DNA from: MPNP01 sp026709725
GTDB lineage: Bacteria; Pseudomonadota; Alphaproteobacteria; Rhodobacterales; Rhodobacteraceae
Reading direction: 5' to 3'
DNA length: 64,000 bases
Assembly (NCBI GenBank): GCA_965200805.1
Contig: OZ241384.1
Span: 2,666,001 to 2,730,000 of the forward strand
Below the pieces are notes generated by a model. The model was not told where the DNA came from. It saw nothing but the letters and a program-made list of their open reading frames with translations, and did no database searches. This document shows positions 8,429-18,182 of the stretch, in pieces. The position numbers and the translations under genes are program-made. How positions within the stretch are numbered: position 1 is the first letter of the stretch; each line of letters opens with the position of its first letter.

Positions 8429-8702
8429 TCAGGTAGAGGCCCGCCGCGGGATAGTACAGCGTTCGGCTCCTTTCTCCTGTTGAACTTCGGGCACTATCCC
8501 GCTCTCTCCACGGGGTGTGATTCCCGTATGGCGGACCCGGAACTCTGCAAGTCCCTGATAACAGGTGATCCGCCAAAATCGCATTGAACCCCGATCAGCG
8601 ATTCGGCAAAAACTCCGCCCCGTTTCCCGGCCTGATTTTCCCTTGAATCCAACCCCCGCCAAATGCTATTCGCGGCCTGTCTCTTACAAGCGGGGCTGGC
8701 AA
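8429..8702. promoter_or_regulatory. Upstream region of acnA
   Basis: About 270 bases between the decayed accessory genes and acnA, with no recognisable coding sequence. It should contain the acnA promoter. I see a loose inverted pair of GGCGGA and TCCGCC near 8530-8575 but no box I would call with confidence. Confidence 0.3.
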
Positions 8703-11393
8703 ATGACACTGCAACTTCATTCCGATTCACGCATCACCCGGCGTACGCTCACGTCGAGCGATCAAAGCCACGACTACTTCTCCATTGATGCAGCCGAGGC
8801 ATTCGGGTTCGGTGGTTTCTCGCGTCTGCCGACATCGCTCCTCGTGCTGCTGGAAAACACCCTGCGATTCTACAATGGCAAAGAGATCACGGAGACCGAT
8901 ATTGAGGCCTATGCCAAATGGCAGATGCAGGGCGGCATCCAGCCTCATGAAATTGCGTTTCGTCCTGCCCGCATCCTCATGCAGGACTTCACAGGCGTCC
9001 CTGCCGTGGTTGACCTTGCGGCCATGCGCGATGGCATCGTGGCTCTCGGGGGGGATCCGGCCCGAATCAACCCCCTCAACCCCGTCGATCTGGTTATCGA
9101 CCACTCGGTCATGGTTGATGAATACGGCAATCCCCGTGCGTTCCAGCTGAATGTGGATCGGGAGTACGAGCGCAACATGGAGCGCTACAAGTTCCTGAAG
9201 TGGGGCCAGGATGCTTTTGACAATTTCCGTGTGGTGCCACCCGGGACCGGGATTTGTCACCAGGTCAATCTCGAACATCTCGGTCAGACCGTCTGGACAG
9301 CCCCCGATCAGGACGGCCAGACCCTTGCCTTCCCGGATACGCTGGTCGGAACAGACAGTCATACGACCATGATCAATGGCCTGGGTGTCCTGGGCTGGGG
9401 TGTGGGCGGCATTGAAGCCGAGGCAGCCATGCTTGGCCAGCCCCTCTCGATGCTGCTGCCGGAAGTCATTGGCTTCAATCTCACCGGGACGCTGGCTGAA
9501 GGTGCAACCGCGACAGATCTCGTCCTGCTGATTGTGCGCATGCTGCGTGAAAAAGGCGTTGTCGGCAAGTTTGTCGAGTTCTATGGTTCCGGGCTGGACA
9601 ATTTGCCACTGGCTGATCGGGCAACCATTGCGAACATGGCTCCGGAATATGGTGCGACATGCGGCTTCTTCCCTGTTGATGCCTGCACACTGGATTACCT
9701 GCACAAAACAGGCCGCAGTGCAGAGCGGATAGCCCTTGTTGAAGCCTACAGCAAGGCCAATCATCTCTGGCGGGATGAGTCGCAGCCCCGGGTTTACACC
9801 GACACGCTTGCACTGGACATGGAGTCCGTCGTCCCGGCGATTTCCGGACCCAAACGCCCCCAGGATCATACCCCGCTTGATCAGGCCAGCGTGTCCTTTG
9901 CCAATCATGTTTCCGATGTCAGGAAAAGCCGGAAACCTGTCCGGTCCAGCGTTCGCGACAAGGATTACAGCATCCAGGACGGATCAATCGTTATCGCAGC
10001 GATCACCTCATGCACAAATACCTCGAATCCCTATGTCATGATCGGGGCTGGCCTTGTGGCACGCAAGGCCAGGGAATTCGGCCTGCAGGCAAAACCGTGG
10101 GTCAAGACCTCCCTGGCACCCGGCTCAAAGGTCGTGACCGAGTATCTTGAAAATGCCGGTCTGCAGGACGATCTTGATGCGCTGGGGTTCCATCTCGCTG
10201 GCTATGGCTGCACAACCTGTATCGGCAATTCCGGACCGCTTGAGCCAGCCCTTTCCGAAGCGATTGCCGAGAAGTCGGTGATCGCGGCATCGGTTCTCTC
10301 GGGCAACCGCAATTTCGAGGGGCGAATCAGCCCGGATGTTCGCGCGAACTATCTGACCTCGCCGCCGCTGGTCGTTGCCTATGCCCTGGTCGGTGATATG
10401 AATGTCGACCTGACGCGCGATGCGATCGGGACTGGCTCGAATGGCAACAAGATCTATCTCAAGGACATCTGGCCCAGCAGCTCGGAAATCAGTGAGATCG
10501 TCGACCGATGTGTCACCAAGGAGGCATTCGCCAGCAAGTATGCCGATGTGTTCAAGGGCGATGAGAAGTGGCAGGAGATCAACGCACCGACCGGCATGAC
10601 ATACGACTGGCAGATCAATTCGACCTATGTGCGCAATCCCCCGTATTTTGAGGGGATGAGCATGGAACCAGAGGCATTGACGGATATCCGCAACGCCCGC
10701 TGTCTTCTCATGCTTGGTGACATGGTCACCACCGATCATATTTCACCGGCCGGTGCAATCCCTGAAAACGGACCGGCAGGCCGGTATCTGTCCGAGCGCC
10801 AGATTCCACCCGCCCAGTACAATTCCTTCGGTTCCCGTCGCGGGAACCATGAGATCATGATGCGCGGGACCTTCGCCAATATCAGAATCCGCAATCTGAT
10901 GCTCAGCGATGTTGAGGGTGGCTATACACTTGATACCGATGGCAACGTGACATCGGTGTATGAGGCTGCCATGGCCTATCAGGAGAAGGGGATCCCGACG
11001 GTCGTTATCGGTGGCCAGCAGTACGGTGCCGGTTCGTCCCGGGACTGGGCGGCCAAGGGCACCAAACTCCTTGGAGTCAGGGCTGTCATTGCAGAGAGTT
11101 TCGAGCGGATCCACCGCTCGAACCTTGTCGGAATGGGTGTCCTGCCGCTTGAATTCCTCCCCGGCACCAGCCGGGAGAGTCTCGGACTGGTCGGCAACGA
11201 GACCGTGACGATCAGCAATATCGACTCCCTTGCCGCCCGCATGCACTGCCCCTGCACGATCACCCGCACCGATGGCTCAACTCAAGCCCTTGATCTCCTC
11301 TGTCGGGTCGACACCGAAATCGAGGTCGAGTACTACCGTCACGGCGGCGTTCTGCACTATGTCCTGCGCAAACTCGCAGCACCTGAATCCTGA
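8703..11393 (+). CDS. acnA: Aconitate hydratase A
   Basis: Isomerises citrate to isocitrate in the TCA cycle using a [4Fe-4S] cluster. From the ATG at 8703 (MTLQLHSDSRITRRTL) it has 896 residues, the normal AcnA size; the frame is open further upstream but without family sequence. Cluster ligands are the cysteine of ITSCTNTSNP (about 436) and the pair in GYGCTTCIGNSG (about 502 and 505). The C-terminal swivel domain has QYGAGSSRDWAAKGT. It lies on the opposite strand to ccmA, with decayed defence genes between them. Confidence 0.95.
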   Translation: MTLQLHSDSRITRRTLTSSDQSHDYFSIDAAEAFGFGGFSRLPTSLLVLLENTLRFYNGKEITETDIEAYAKWQMQGGIQPHEIAFRPARILMQDFTGVPAVVDLAAMRDGIVALGGDPARINPLNPVDLVIDHSVMVDEYGNPRAFQLNVDREYERNMERYKFLKWGQDAFDNFRVVPPGTGICHQVNLEHLGQTVWTAPDQDGQTLAFPDTLVGTDSHTTMINGLGVLGWGVGGIEAEAAMLGQPLSMLLPEVIGFNLTGTLAEGATATDLVLLIVRMLREKGVVGKFVEFYGSGLDNLPLADRATIANMAPEYGATCGFFPVDACTLDYLHKTGRSAERIALVEAYSKANHLWRDESQPRVYTDTLALDMESVVPAISGPKRPQDHTPLDQASVSFANHVSDVRKSRKPVRSSVRDKDYSIQDGSIVIAAITSCTNTSNPYVMIGAGLVARKAREFGLQAKPWVKTSLAPGSKVVTEYLENAGLQDDLDALGFHLAGYGCTTCIGNSGPLEPALSEAIAEKSVIAASVLSGNRNFEGRISPDVRANYLTSPPLVVAYALVGDMNVDLTRDAIGTGSNGNKIYLKDIWPSSSEISEIVDRCVTKEAFASKYADVFKGDEKWQEINAPTGMTYDWQINSTYVRNPPYFEGMSMEPEALTDIRNARCLLMLGDMVTTDHISPAGAIPENGPAGRYLSERQIPPAQYNSFGSRRGNHEIMMRGTFANIRIRNLMLSDVEGGYTLDTDGNVTSVYEAAMAYQEKGIPTVVIGGQQYGAGSSRDWAAKGTKLLGVRAVIAESFERIHRSNLVGMGVLPLEFLPGTSRESLGLVGNETVTISNIDSLAARMHCPCTITRTDGSTQALDLLCRVDTEIEVEYYRHGGVLHYVLRKLAAPES

Positions 11394-11758
11394 CAGGAAA
11401 TTTCACAGTGAGTCAGTTTGAAACTTTTCCATTTTCCAATAAGTGCAATCGCACCTGCCCCCAGTGCTGTGGCAAGAATTGGCAGGGACATTTGAACGAT
11501 CCATTTCAGCGTATAAATCTGTTCCCCTTCTTGCTGAAGGCGTTGGTTAGGCGGATCTTCATTCCGGCATATTTCGCCTAACTCCTTGACCTGATCCGCA
11601 TTAGCACCCTTTCTGGCCCTCTCAACCTGGATATGTGTTCCCATAACGGGACCAGCCAGGAGTGGCATCCCATGACCCACACCATCAAGACTGTCCCCAA
11701 CCAGTACGGGAGTCAGGCCGTTCTGATCAGGACGGCCTGGTGCAAGAGATCCCGTCAC
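11357..11758 (-). pseudogene. Unrecognised remnant with one C-terminal membrane helix
   Basis: An open minus-strand frame, partly antisense to the end of acnA. The plausible protein part reads RARKGANADQVKELGEICRN and ends with a hydrophobic segment, WIVQMSLPILATALGAGAIA, then GKWKSFKL. The frame is also open a little upstream of 11758 toward the broken methyltransferase. No family recognised. It looks like the tail of a larger, lost protein; the part overlapping acnA is probably not genuine. Confidence 0.25.
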
Positions 11759-11795
11759 CGGATCCTGGCCAATCTCTCCAGGCTTGATCTGGATC

Positions 11796-12402
11796 TCATC
11801 GAGAGTAGCTGCTCATAAAATGTGCACAATTCCGTCTGAACCCATGCCCAAGCCACATCCGATTGTCCCTGATCAGCGGGAAGATCTCCTTGTCGGTGAC
11901 GGCATTCTGGTGGCCGATGATGAGAAGCTTCCTCTCGAATTCCACAAGCTGCGAGACATAGTCGCGGAACAATGAGAACGGTGGATTGGCGACAACGATG
12001 TCGGCCTGCTCCAGGAGATTGATGCATTCCCGGCTGCGGAAGTCGCCGTCGCCCTCCAGTTCCCTGATGCCGATATCATCAGGGTTTGGCACCCGGTCAC
12101 CTTCCCGGAAGCTATCGTATTCGAGCATGATGGCCTCTTCGGTGTCATGTCGCGAGAAGAGGTCCGGGTTCTGGCTCCGATAGCAGGTCGTGATCAGCCT
12201 CTTCAGGCCAAGGTGCTCAAAGTTGTGGCTGAAGTAGTGGAAGAAGTTGCTGATGCGCGGATCATCGCAGTTGCAGCAGACCGTCCTGCCCCCTGAAGTG
12301 ATCCTTGTAATGGGAGAGTTCCTTCTTGATGTCAGTGAGTTGGGTGTAGAACTCGTCGTTCTTGCCGCGCTTGGCTTTGTTCAGGTTCCTGTTCAGAGCC
12401 AT
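11796..12402 (-). pseudogene. EcoRI-type adenine-specific DNA methyltransferase, frameshifted and truncated
   Basis: The gene starts at 12402 behind a strong AGGAGGTC ribosome site and reads MALNRNLNKAKRGKNDEFYT. An extra base in a run of five G (12289-12293) shifts the frame. Correcting it gives VCCNCDDPRISNFFHYFSHN and continues into MLEYDSFREGDRVPN with the methyltransferase motif NPPF (ADIVVANPPFSLF). Homologous sequence stops near 11815, about 200 residues in, so the C-terminal third is missing. No matching restriction enzyme gene is visible. Confidence 0.78.
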
Positions 12403-12553
12403 GCTGACCTCCTGCCTGATGGTACGGTTCCCGTCGTGGGATTTGCAGTTCCTTTATGAGGCGACTCGAAATGGCTAACTCCCTGACAGTGCCTTTTTGT
12501 GCATGGCAGGGGCTCGTTTGCAATCCGTTATGGCAGAGAGCTGGATGTCCTGG

Positions 12554-13708
12554 CTACGAACGACGGAAGCGGAGGTTGTCGCGGGAGAGCTGGCTGAGGG
12601 AGGTGATCCCCATCAGCTTCATGTCCCGTTCGATTTCGGTTCGGAGGTTGCCGAGTGCACGCTCAACGCCGGCCTGACCGGCGGCGGCGAGGGCATAGAG
12701 GTACAGTCGGCCTCCGGAACATGCCTTGGCGCCGACCGAGAGGGCCTTGAGGATGTGTGTGCCGCGCTGGATTCCGCCCTCGCAGACGACATCAACCCGG
12801 TCGCCGACCGCATCCACAATCTCCGCGAGCTGATCGAAGGGGGTCCGGGAGCCATCGAGCTGGCGGCCGCCGTGGTTGGAGACCATGATGCCGGTGCATC
12901 CGATATCGACGGCCCGGCGGGCGTCGGCAACGCTCATGATTCCCTTCAGGGCAAATTGGCCGCCCCATTTGGCGCAGAGATTCTCGGCATCCTTCCAGTT
13001 CATGGACTGATCGAGCATGGTTGAAAAATAGTCACCGATTGATGTGGCGAGATTGGTGCCGGTGCTGACATGATCGGAGAGGTGGGGAAGATCGAATTTT
13101 TCCCGGAAAAGATAGTTCAGGGCCCACATGGGATGGGTGGCAAAACTGACAAGACTGTTAAGGGTGAGGCGGGGCGGTGAGGTGAATCCTGTGCGCAGAT
13201 CCCGTTCACGGTTGCCCCCGGTGATCGTGTCCACGGTCAGTGCCATGACATCGAATCTGGCCGCCTTGGCCCGCTCAAGCAGGGCATCATTGAGTCCGCG
13301 GTCCTTGTGGAAGTAGAACTGGAACATCTTGGGGCCGGGTGCCATTGCCGCGAGCTCCTCGACGCTGACCGTCCCGAGTGATGAGACCCCATACATCGTT
13401 CCGTATTTTGTTGCAGCTGCAGCAACGCCGCGTTCGCCGACATAATGGAACAGACGTTGCAGGGCGGTCGGAGCACAATAGACCGGCATGGCGAGTTTCT
13501 GCCCCATGACCTCGACGCCCATGTCGACTTCTGCGACATCGTTGAGAACATTTGGCACGAGGTCGCAGTCGTCAAAGGCAGCTGTATTGCGTCGGTAGGT
13601 GATCTCATCATCAGCTGCGCCATCAATGTAGTGAAAAATGGGTCCGGGAAGCCTGCGTTTGGCCAGTGCCCGAAAATCACCAAAATTGTGGCAGGACTTG
13701 GCGCCCAT
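12554..13708 (-). CDS. FMN-dependent 2-hydroxyacid oxidase/dehydrogenase (LldD/glycolate oxidase family)
   Basis: Oxidises an L-2-hydroxyacid to the 2-oxoacid. It has 384 residues with a full TIM-barrel fold: N-terminal FHYIDGAADDEITYRRN, and the active-site signature SNHGGRQLDG near residue 276 with the catalytic His and substrate Arg. It is the last gene of the bhc operon, 32 bases after bhcD, with a good ribosome site (AAAGGAGA). The context suggests glycolate oxidation to glyoxylate. The block SSLGTVSVEE has Leu where plant glycolate oxidases have Trp, so lactate or another hydroxyacid is equally possible. Confidence 0.85.
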   Translation of the reverse strand: MGAKSCHNFGDFRALAKRRLPGPIFHYIDGAADDEITYRRNTAAFDDCDLVPNVLNDVAEVDMGVEVMGQKLAMPVYCAPTALQRLFHYVGERGVAAAATKYGTMYGVSSLGTVSVEELAAMAPGPKMFQFYFHKDRGLNDALLERAKAARFDVMALTVDTITGGNRERDLRTGFTSPPRLTLNSLVSFATHPMWALNYLFREKFDLPHLSDHVSTGTNLATSIGDYFSTMLDQSMNWKDAENLCAKWGGQFALKGIMSVADARRAVDIGCTGIMVSNHGGRQLDGSRTPFDQLAEIVDAVGDRVDVVCEGGIQRGTHILKALSVGAKACSGGRLYLYALAAAGQAGVERALGNLRTEIERDMKLMGITSLSQLSRDNLRFRRS

Positions 13709-13740
13709 AACCGTCTCCTTTCTCAGGCTGTTCCGGCGGT

Positions 13741-14727
13741 CTATGCCAGGGATACACGGGTTGGATTGCCGGATTCGGCTGCAGATCGGGCAGCAACCGC
13801 GGCGACAGCAAGATCCTGGAGCCCGACACCAGTGCCATCAAAGAGGGTGATCTGCCCCGCATCTGTCCGGCCGGGGTGCGTGGCATTGATGACGGCACCA
13901 ATGGGCGTGATATCCGCTTCCGACAGGCTGCCATCGGCAACGGGATGCTGCATCTCGCCAATTGAGATCGACTGGGCGACCTCATCGGTAAAGACCACAG
14001 CCCTTGCGGCAATTGCAGCATCAATCTCCTGCTTGCCCTTGGTGTCGGTCCCCATGCAGGCCAGATGCGTTCCCGGTCGAATCCAGTCGTTCAGAAGGAG
14101 GGGTTCAAATGCCGAGGTGATCGTGATGATCACATCGGCTTGCCGCCCCACATCCTCGGCCGACACAGACTCAAAGGGCAGACCAATGGAGTCAGAAACA
14201 GCAGCGAGTTTCGGCAGCATTTCAGGATGCGGATTCCAGGCGACAACCTTCTCGAATGAACGCTGCTCCGCAGCTGCGCGCAGCTGGAACTGGGCCTGGT
14301 GGCCGGCACCGATCATTCCAAGAACCCGGGCGTCCTGACGCGCAAGATGTGCAATTGAGACCGCTGACGAGGCTGCAGTCCGAATGGCTGTCAGATAGTT
14401 GCCGCCAACCAGTGCCTGCAACTGGCCTGTGTCAGGATCAAAAAGGAAGACGGTGGACTGGTGATTGGTCAACCCCTTGTCGGCATTGCCGGGCCAGTAC
14501 CCTCCCGATTTGAGACCAAGGGCCAATCCCGCCTTGTCAAAACCGGACTTGAAGCCATAGAGAGCATCAGCATACCCGATCGCTTCACGGATCACTGGAA
14601 AATTATATGCATCACCCCGTGCCATGGCTCCGAAAACCGCCTCGACGGCACTGAAGGCCCTGGTGCGATCAATGAGTCGCTCGCAGTCACCTTCTGATAC
14701 AATCAGGATTCCATCTGTCATCGTCAT
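13741..14727 (-). CDS. bhcD: Iminosuccinate reductase BhcD (ornithine cyclodeaminase family)
   Basis: In the beta-hydroxyaspartate cycle it reduces iminosuccinate to aspartate, which BhcA uses again as amino donor. The 328-residue protein belongs to the ornithine cyclodeaminase/mu-crystallin family: GGNYLTAIRTAASSAVSIAH, then the nucleotide-binding loop VLGMIGAGHQAQFQL. The family alone does not fix the substrate; position directly after bhcA-B-C does. An AAAGGAGT ribosome site precedes the ATG at 14727. Confidence 0.88.
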   Translation of the reverse strand: MTMTDGILIVSEGDCERLIDRTRAFSAVEAVFGAMARGDAYNFPVIREAIGYADALYGFKSGFDKAGLALGLKSGGYWPGNADKGLTNHQSTVFLFDPDTGQLQALVGGNYLTAIRTAASSAVSIAHLARQDARVLGMIGAGHQAQFQLRAAAEQRSFEKVVAWNPHPEMLPKLAAVSDSIGLPFESVSAEDVGRQADVIITITSAFEPLLLNDWIRPGTHLACMGTDTKGKQEIDAAIAARAVVFTDEVAQSISIGEMQHPVADGSLSEADITPIGAVINATHPGRTDAGQITLFDGTGVGLQDLAVAAVAARSAAESGNPTRVSLA

Positions 14728-14815
14728 ACTCCTTTGTTAACCCAATGACCAAATCCAGCGCCGGGGCGATGTTTGCAAGTCTGCGGCCCGGGGTTGTCGA
14801 GGGGGGGGGTCAGGA

Positions 14816-15979
14816 TCAGTAGGCCTTGCCCCGGGCCGAGACCGGCCAGAGGGTTTCAACCCTGCCATTGCGGACACCCACATACCAGTCGTGGACATTG
14901 CATGTTGGATCGCAGTGGCCGGGCACCAATCGAAGTTTGTCATTAACCTTGAGCACGTCGCCCGGGTCACTGACAACCCCATGCTCATCCGAGCATTTTA
15001 TGTATTCGACATCGTCCCTGCCGAAAATGACCGGCAGGCCACTGTCGACTGACTGGGCCTTGAGACCGGCATCGCAAATTGCCTTGTCAGCCTTGACATG
15101 ACTCATGACGGAGGTCAGGATAAACAGGGAATTTTCCCACTCTCCATCATCGATACGCTTGCCATCCTTGTCGAGAATTCGGCCATAGTCGGCATCCATG
15201 AATGCGTAGGATCCGCACTGAAGCTCATTGTAGATGCCTGAGGTTCCCTCGAAATAGTATGAGCCGGTGCCACCGCCACCGACGATGTCGCATTCGAGCC
15301 CCTCGGTCCTGAGGGCATCAACCGCATCCCGGACCATGTCGACCGCGATGGTGATCTTCGCCTTGCGGTCCTCATAGTTGTCCATGTGCTGCATGGCACC
15401 CTGATAGGCCTGGATGCCGGCGAATTTGAGACCGGGCGCAGCATCAATGGCCCTGGCGATGGCCACAACCTCCGGGGTTGTTGTGACGCCACACCGCCCG
15501 GCACCGCAATCGATTTCCACCAGGCATTCGATCGCGGTGCCATGCGTCATCGCTCCCCTGGACAGATCATTGACATTGGCGGGATCGTCAACACAGCAGA
15601 GAGTCCGTGCTCCCAGTTTGGGGATGCGGGCCAACCGGTCAATCTTGGCTGCCTCACGGACCTGATTGGAGACAAGGACGTCCCTGATGCCGCCGCGGGC
15701 AAAGACTTCGGCTTCCGAAACCTTCTGACAGCACACGCCGCACGCCCCGCCGAGTTTTTCCTGCAGCAGTGCCACATCAACGGATTTGTGCATCTTGCCA
15801 TGGACACGATGCCGAACCCCATGATCCTTGGCCCAGTTGCCCATTTTGACGATATTGCGCTCAAGGGCATCAAGATCCAGTACCAGGCACGGAGTCTGGA
15901 TGGCGTCCTCAGGCATTCCGATCGCGGCCGGGATATCGTAGCCAACTTCCAGTTCATCAAAATTGATTTGTACATTCAT
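14816..15979 (-). CDS. bhcC: beta-Hydroxyaspartate aldolase BhcC (D-threonine aldolase-like)
   Basis: Condenses glycine with glyoxylate to (2R,3S)-beta-hydroxyaspartate, the carbon-carbon bond-forming step of the cycle. The fold is the PLP-dependent alanine racemase-like D-threonine aldolase type. The PLP lysine lies in HGKMHKS (residues 60-66), and the C-terminal metal-binding motif is PGHCDPTCNVHDW. It has 387 residues. AAGGAGAT precedes the ATG, and the gene follows bhcB after 15 bases. Confidence 0.9.
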   Translation of the reverse strand: MNVQINFDELEVGYDIPAAIGMPEDAIQTPCLVLDLDALERNIVKMGNWAKDHGVRHRVHGKMHKSVDVALLQEKLGGACGVCCQKVSEAEVFARGGIRDVLVSNQVREAAKIDRLARIPKLGARTLCCVDDPANVNDLSRGAMTHGTAIECLVEIDCGAGRCGVTTTPEVVAIARAIDAAPGLKFAGIQAYQGAMQHMDNYEDRKAKITIAVDMVRDAVDALRTEGLECDIVGGGGTGSYYFEGTSGIYNELQCGSYAFMDADYGRILDKDGKRIDDGEWENSLFILTSVMSHVKADKAICDAGLKAQSVDSGLPVIFGRDDVEYIKCSDEHGVVSDPGDVLKVNDKLRLVPGHCDPTCNVHDWYVGVRNGRVETLWPVSARGKAY

Positions 15980-15994
15980 GACTGTATCTCCTTG

Positions 15995-16948
15995 TCAGGT
16001 CTTGATCCATGGCAGGGTGTCAAGATCGACATTCCCACCGGTGATGATGACGCCAACCCGTTGGTCGGCGAACAGGTCGGGGTTCTTGAGAATGATGGCG
16101 AGAGGGACAGCACAGCTGGGCTCAATGACCATCCGCAGACGCTTCCAGCTGAGTTTCATGGCGTCAATGATCTCCTCTTCGCTGGCTGTCAGGATATCGG
16201 TGACATGGTTCGAGACAAAATGCCACGTCAAATCCTTGAGCGGGACCTTGAGACCATCAGCAATCGTGTCCGGTGAGTCGTCTGCAATGATGTGGCCAGC
16301 CTTGAGTGATCGCATGGCATCATCGGCCTGTTCCGGTTCGGCGGCATAGATTTTCACATGCGGTGCGATTGATGAGACGGTCAGGCAGGTGCCTGAAATC
16401 ATGCCGCCGCCGCCGATGGGGGCCACCAGGATATCAAGGCCCTCGACCTGATCAAGGAATTCTTTCGAACAGGTCGCTTGGCCGGCAATGACCCGCGGGT
16501 CATTGTAGGGATGAACAAAATCACCGCCGCTTTCAGCCTGCACATGTGCGAAGGTCTCTTCGCGCGATGAGGTTGAGGGTTCGCATTCGGTGATGGTGCC
16601 ACCATAGGCGATGACGGCATCCTTCTTGGCTTGCGGAGCCGTATGCGGCATGACGACATGACACGGAATCCCCCGGCGCCCCGCCGCATAGGAGAGGCAG
16701 AGCGCGTGATTTCCCGAAGAGTGGGTCGCAACGCCCTTCACGGCCTGCGTTTCCGGCAGCCCAAAGACTGCGTTCGAGGCACCGCGGACCTTGAATGCGC
16801 CCGGCGGCTGAAGGTTCTCACACTTGAAGAACAGTGAAGATCCTGTCTGGTCATCCAGCATGGCACTGGTCAGGATTTCAGTCTGACGTATGTGCGGGGC
16901 AATGCGTTCATGCGCTGCGACAACGTCATCCCAAACCGGTTTCAGCAT
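15995..16948 (-). CDS. bhcB: beta-Hydroxyaspartate dehydratase BhcB (serine/threonine dehydratase family)
   Basis: Removes water from beta-hydroxyaspartate to give iminosuccinate. It is a PLP enzyme of the threonine dehydratase/serine racemase family with 317 residues. The PLP lysine is in GAFKVRGA (K53), with SSGNHA and the glycine loop PIGGGGMISG. The ATG at 16948 is preferred over an in-frame GTG at 16963 because AGGAGAAG sits correctly before it. The 27-base gap to bhcA indicates one operon. Confidence 0.9.
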   Translation of the reverse strand: MLKPVWDDVVAAHERIAPHIRQTEILTSAMLDDQTGSSLFFKCENLQPPGAFKVRGASNAVFGLPETQAVKGVATHSSGNHALCLSYAAGRRGIPCHVVMPHTAPQAKKDAVIAYGGTITECEPSTSSREETFAHVQAESGGDFVHPYNDPRVIAGQATCSKEFLDQVEGLDILVAPIGGGGMISGTCLTVSSIAPHVKIYAAEPEQADDAMRSLKAGHIIADDSPDTIADGLKVPLKDLTWHFVSNHVTDILTASEEEIIDAMKLSWKRLRMVIEPSCAVPLAIILKNPDLFADQRVGVIITGGNVDLDTLPWIKT

Positions 16949-16975
16949 CTCTCTTCTCCTCACCCTGTTCTCCGA

Positions 16976-18157
16976 TCAGCCCGCGGTGTTCCGGGCTGTC
17001 TTCCGATAGTATTCCTGGGCAGCGCGCGTGCCCGAGCCCAGCTCGACCGGGTAATCCAGGTCGGCCATGGCCATCTCGACTGTTGCCAGACCCGAAAGTG
17101 CCATCACGTCGGTCAGTGAACCAAGATGACCGATTCGGAAGACCTTGCCGGCGAGCTTGCCAAGCCCCACACCGAATGAAACGCCGTACGTGTTGAAGAT
17201 ATGGTTGGCCAGATCATCAGAATCAAAACCCTCGGGGACATAGATGGCGCTCACAGTATCGGAATAGATCTCCGGTCGTTTGGCGCAGAGGTCAAGGCCC
17301 CAGGCCCGGACAGCGGTACGAACGCCCTCAGCAATCCGATGGTGCCGACGAAAGACATTGTCCAGCCCCTCTTCAAAGAGCATATCCATACTGGAGCGGA
17401 GGCCGAACATGATCTGCAGGGGCGGGGTGTAGGGAAATCCTCCCTTGGCATTCATCGTTGCCATGTCATTGAAGTCAAAGAAAGTCCGGGGACATCGTGC
17501 CGTTCTGGATGCTTCCAGGGCTTTCTGGCTGACTCCGATGATTGCCATGCCGGTGGCAAGCATAAAGCCCTTCTGGCTGCCTGTGACCGCAAGATCAACA
17601 CCCCATCCATCCATTTCGAACTCCATGGATGCCAGTGATGAGACACAATCGACATAGAGCAGGGCGGGATGGTTGGCTGCATCCATCGCCCTGCGGATCG
17701 CTTGCACATCCGACCGGACCCCGGTCGCTGTTTCATTGTGGGTCACAAGGACGGCCTTGATCTCATGGTTTGCATCCGCTGCAAGATATTCCCCGTAGAT
17801 ATCGGCAGGAGCACCTTCGCCCCATTCACACTCGATGACCTGAACATCAAGATTGTGACGCTGGCACAGGTCAATCCAGCGATGGGAGAACATGCCAAAT
17901 CGTGCGACCAGAACCTTGTCGCCGGGGGAGAGGGTATTGGTTATCGCCGCTTCCCAGCCGCCTGTACCGGAGGATGGGAACGTGATGACCTTGCCGTCTT
18001 TCGTCTTGAAGACTTTCCTGAGATCCTCAAGGAGCGGGGTCAGCAATTCCAGAAAGTCCGGAGCACGATGGTCCATCGTCTGAATGCTCATCGCGTAACG
18101 CAAACGATCCGGGATGTTTGTCGGGCCTGGAATGAAGACCGGATTCTGATCACTCAT
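16976..18157 (-). CDS. bhcA: Aspartate-glyoxylate aminotransferase BhcA
   Basis: Moves the amino group of aspartate to glyoxylate, giving oxaloacetate (the cycle product) and glycine. It belongs to the serine-glyoxylate aminotransferase family: NPVFIPGPTNIPDRLRYAMS at the N-terminus and the PLP lysine in TGSQKGFMLATG (about residue 195). The ATG at 18157, behind GGAGAG, fits the family start; the longer frame adds 14 residues without homology. First gene of the bhcABCD operon, downstream of a convincing promoter. Confidence 0.9.
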   Translation of the reverse strand: MSDQNPVFIPGPTNIPDRLRYAMSIQTMDHRAPDFLELLTPLLEDLRKVFKTKDGKVITFPSSGTGGWEAAITNTLSPGDKVLVARFGMFSHRWIDLCQRHNLDVQVIECEWGEGAPADIYGEYLAADANHEIKAVLVTHNETATGVRSDVQAIRRAMDAANHPALLYVDCVSSLASMEFEMDGWGVDLAVTGSQKGFMLATGMAIIGVSQKALEASRTARCPRTFFDFNDMATMNAKGGFPYTPPLQIMFGLRSSMDMLFEEGLDNVFRRHHRIAEGVRTAVRAWGLDLCAKRPEIYSDTVSAIYVPEGFDSDDLANHIFNTYGVSFGVGLGKLAGKVFRIGHLGSLTDVMALSGLATVEMAMADLDYPVELGSGTRAAQEYYRKTARNTAG

Positions 18158-18182
18158 GAGTTCTCTCCATGCAAATGCCTTT

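Noticed and set aside
8727..9908. 393-codon open frame on the minus strand
   Set aside because: Antisense to acnA; a composition effect of GC-rich codons.
12554..13708. Firm call as glycolate oxidase
   Set aside because: The family also includes lactate dehydrogenase and other 2-hydroxyacid oxidases, and one specificity residue differs from plant glycolate oxidase; kept as a family-level call.
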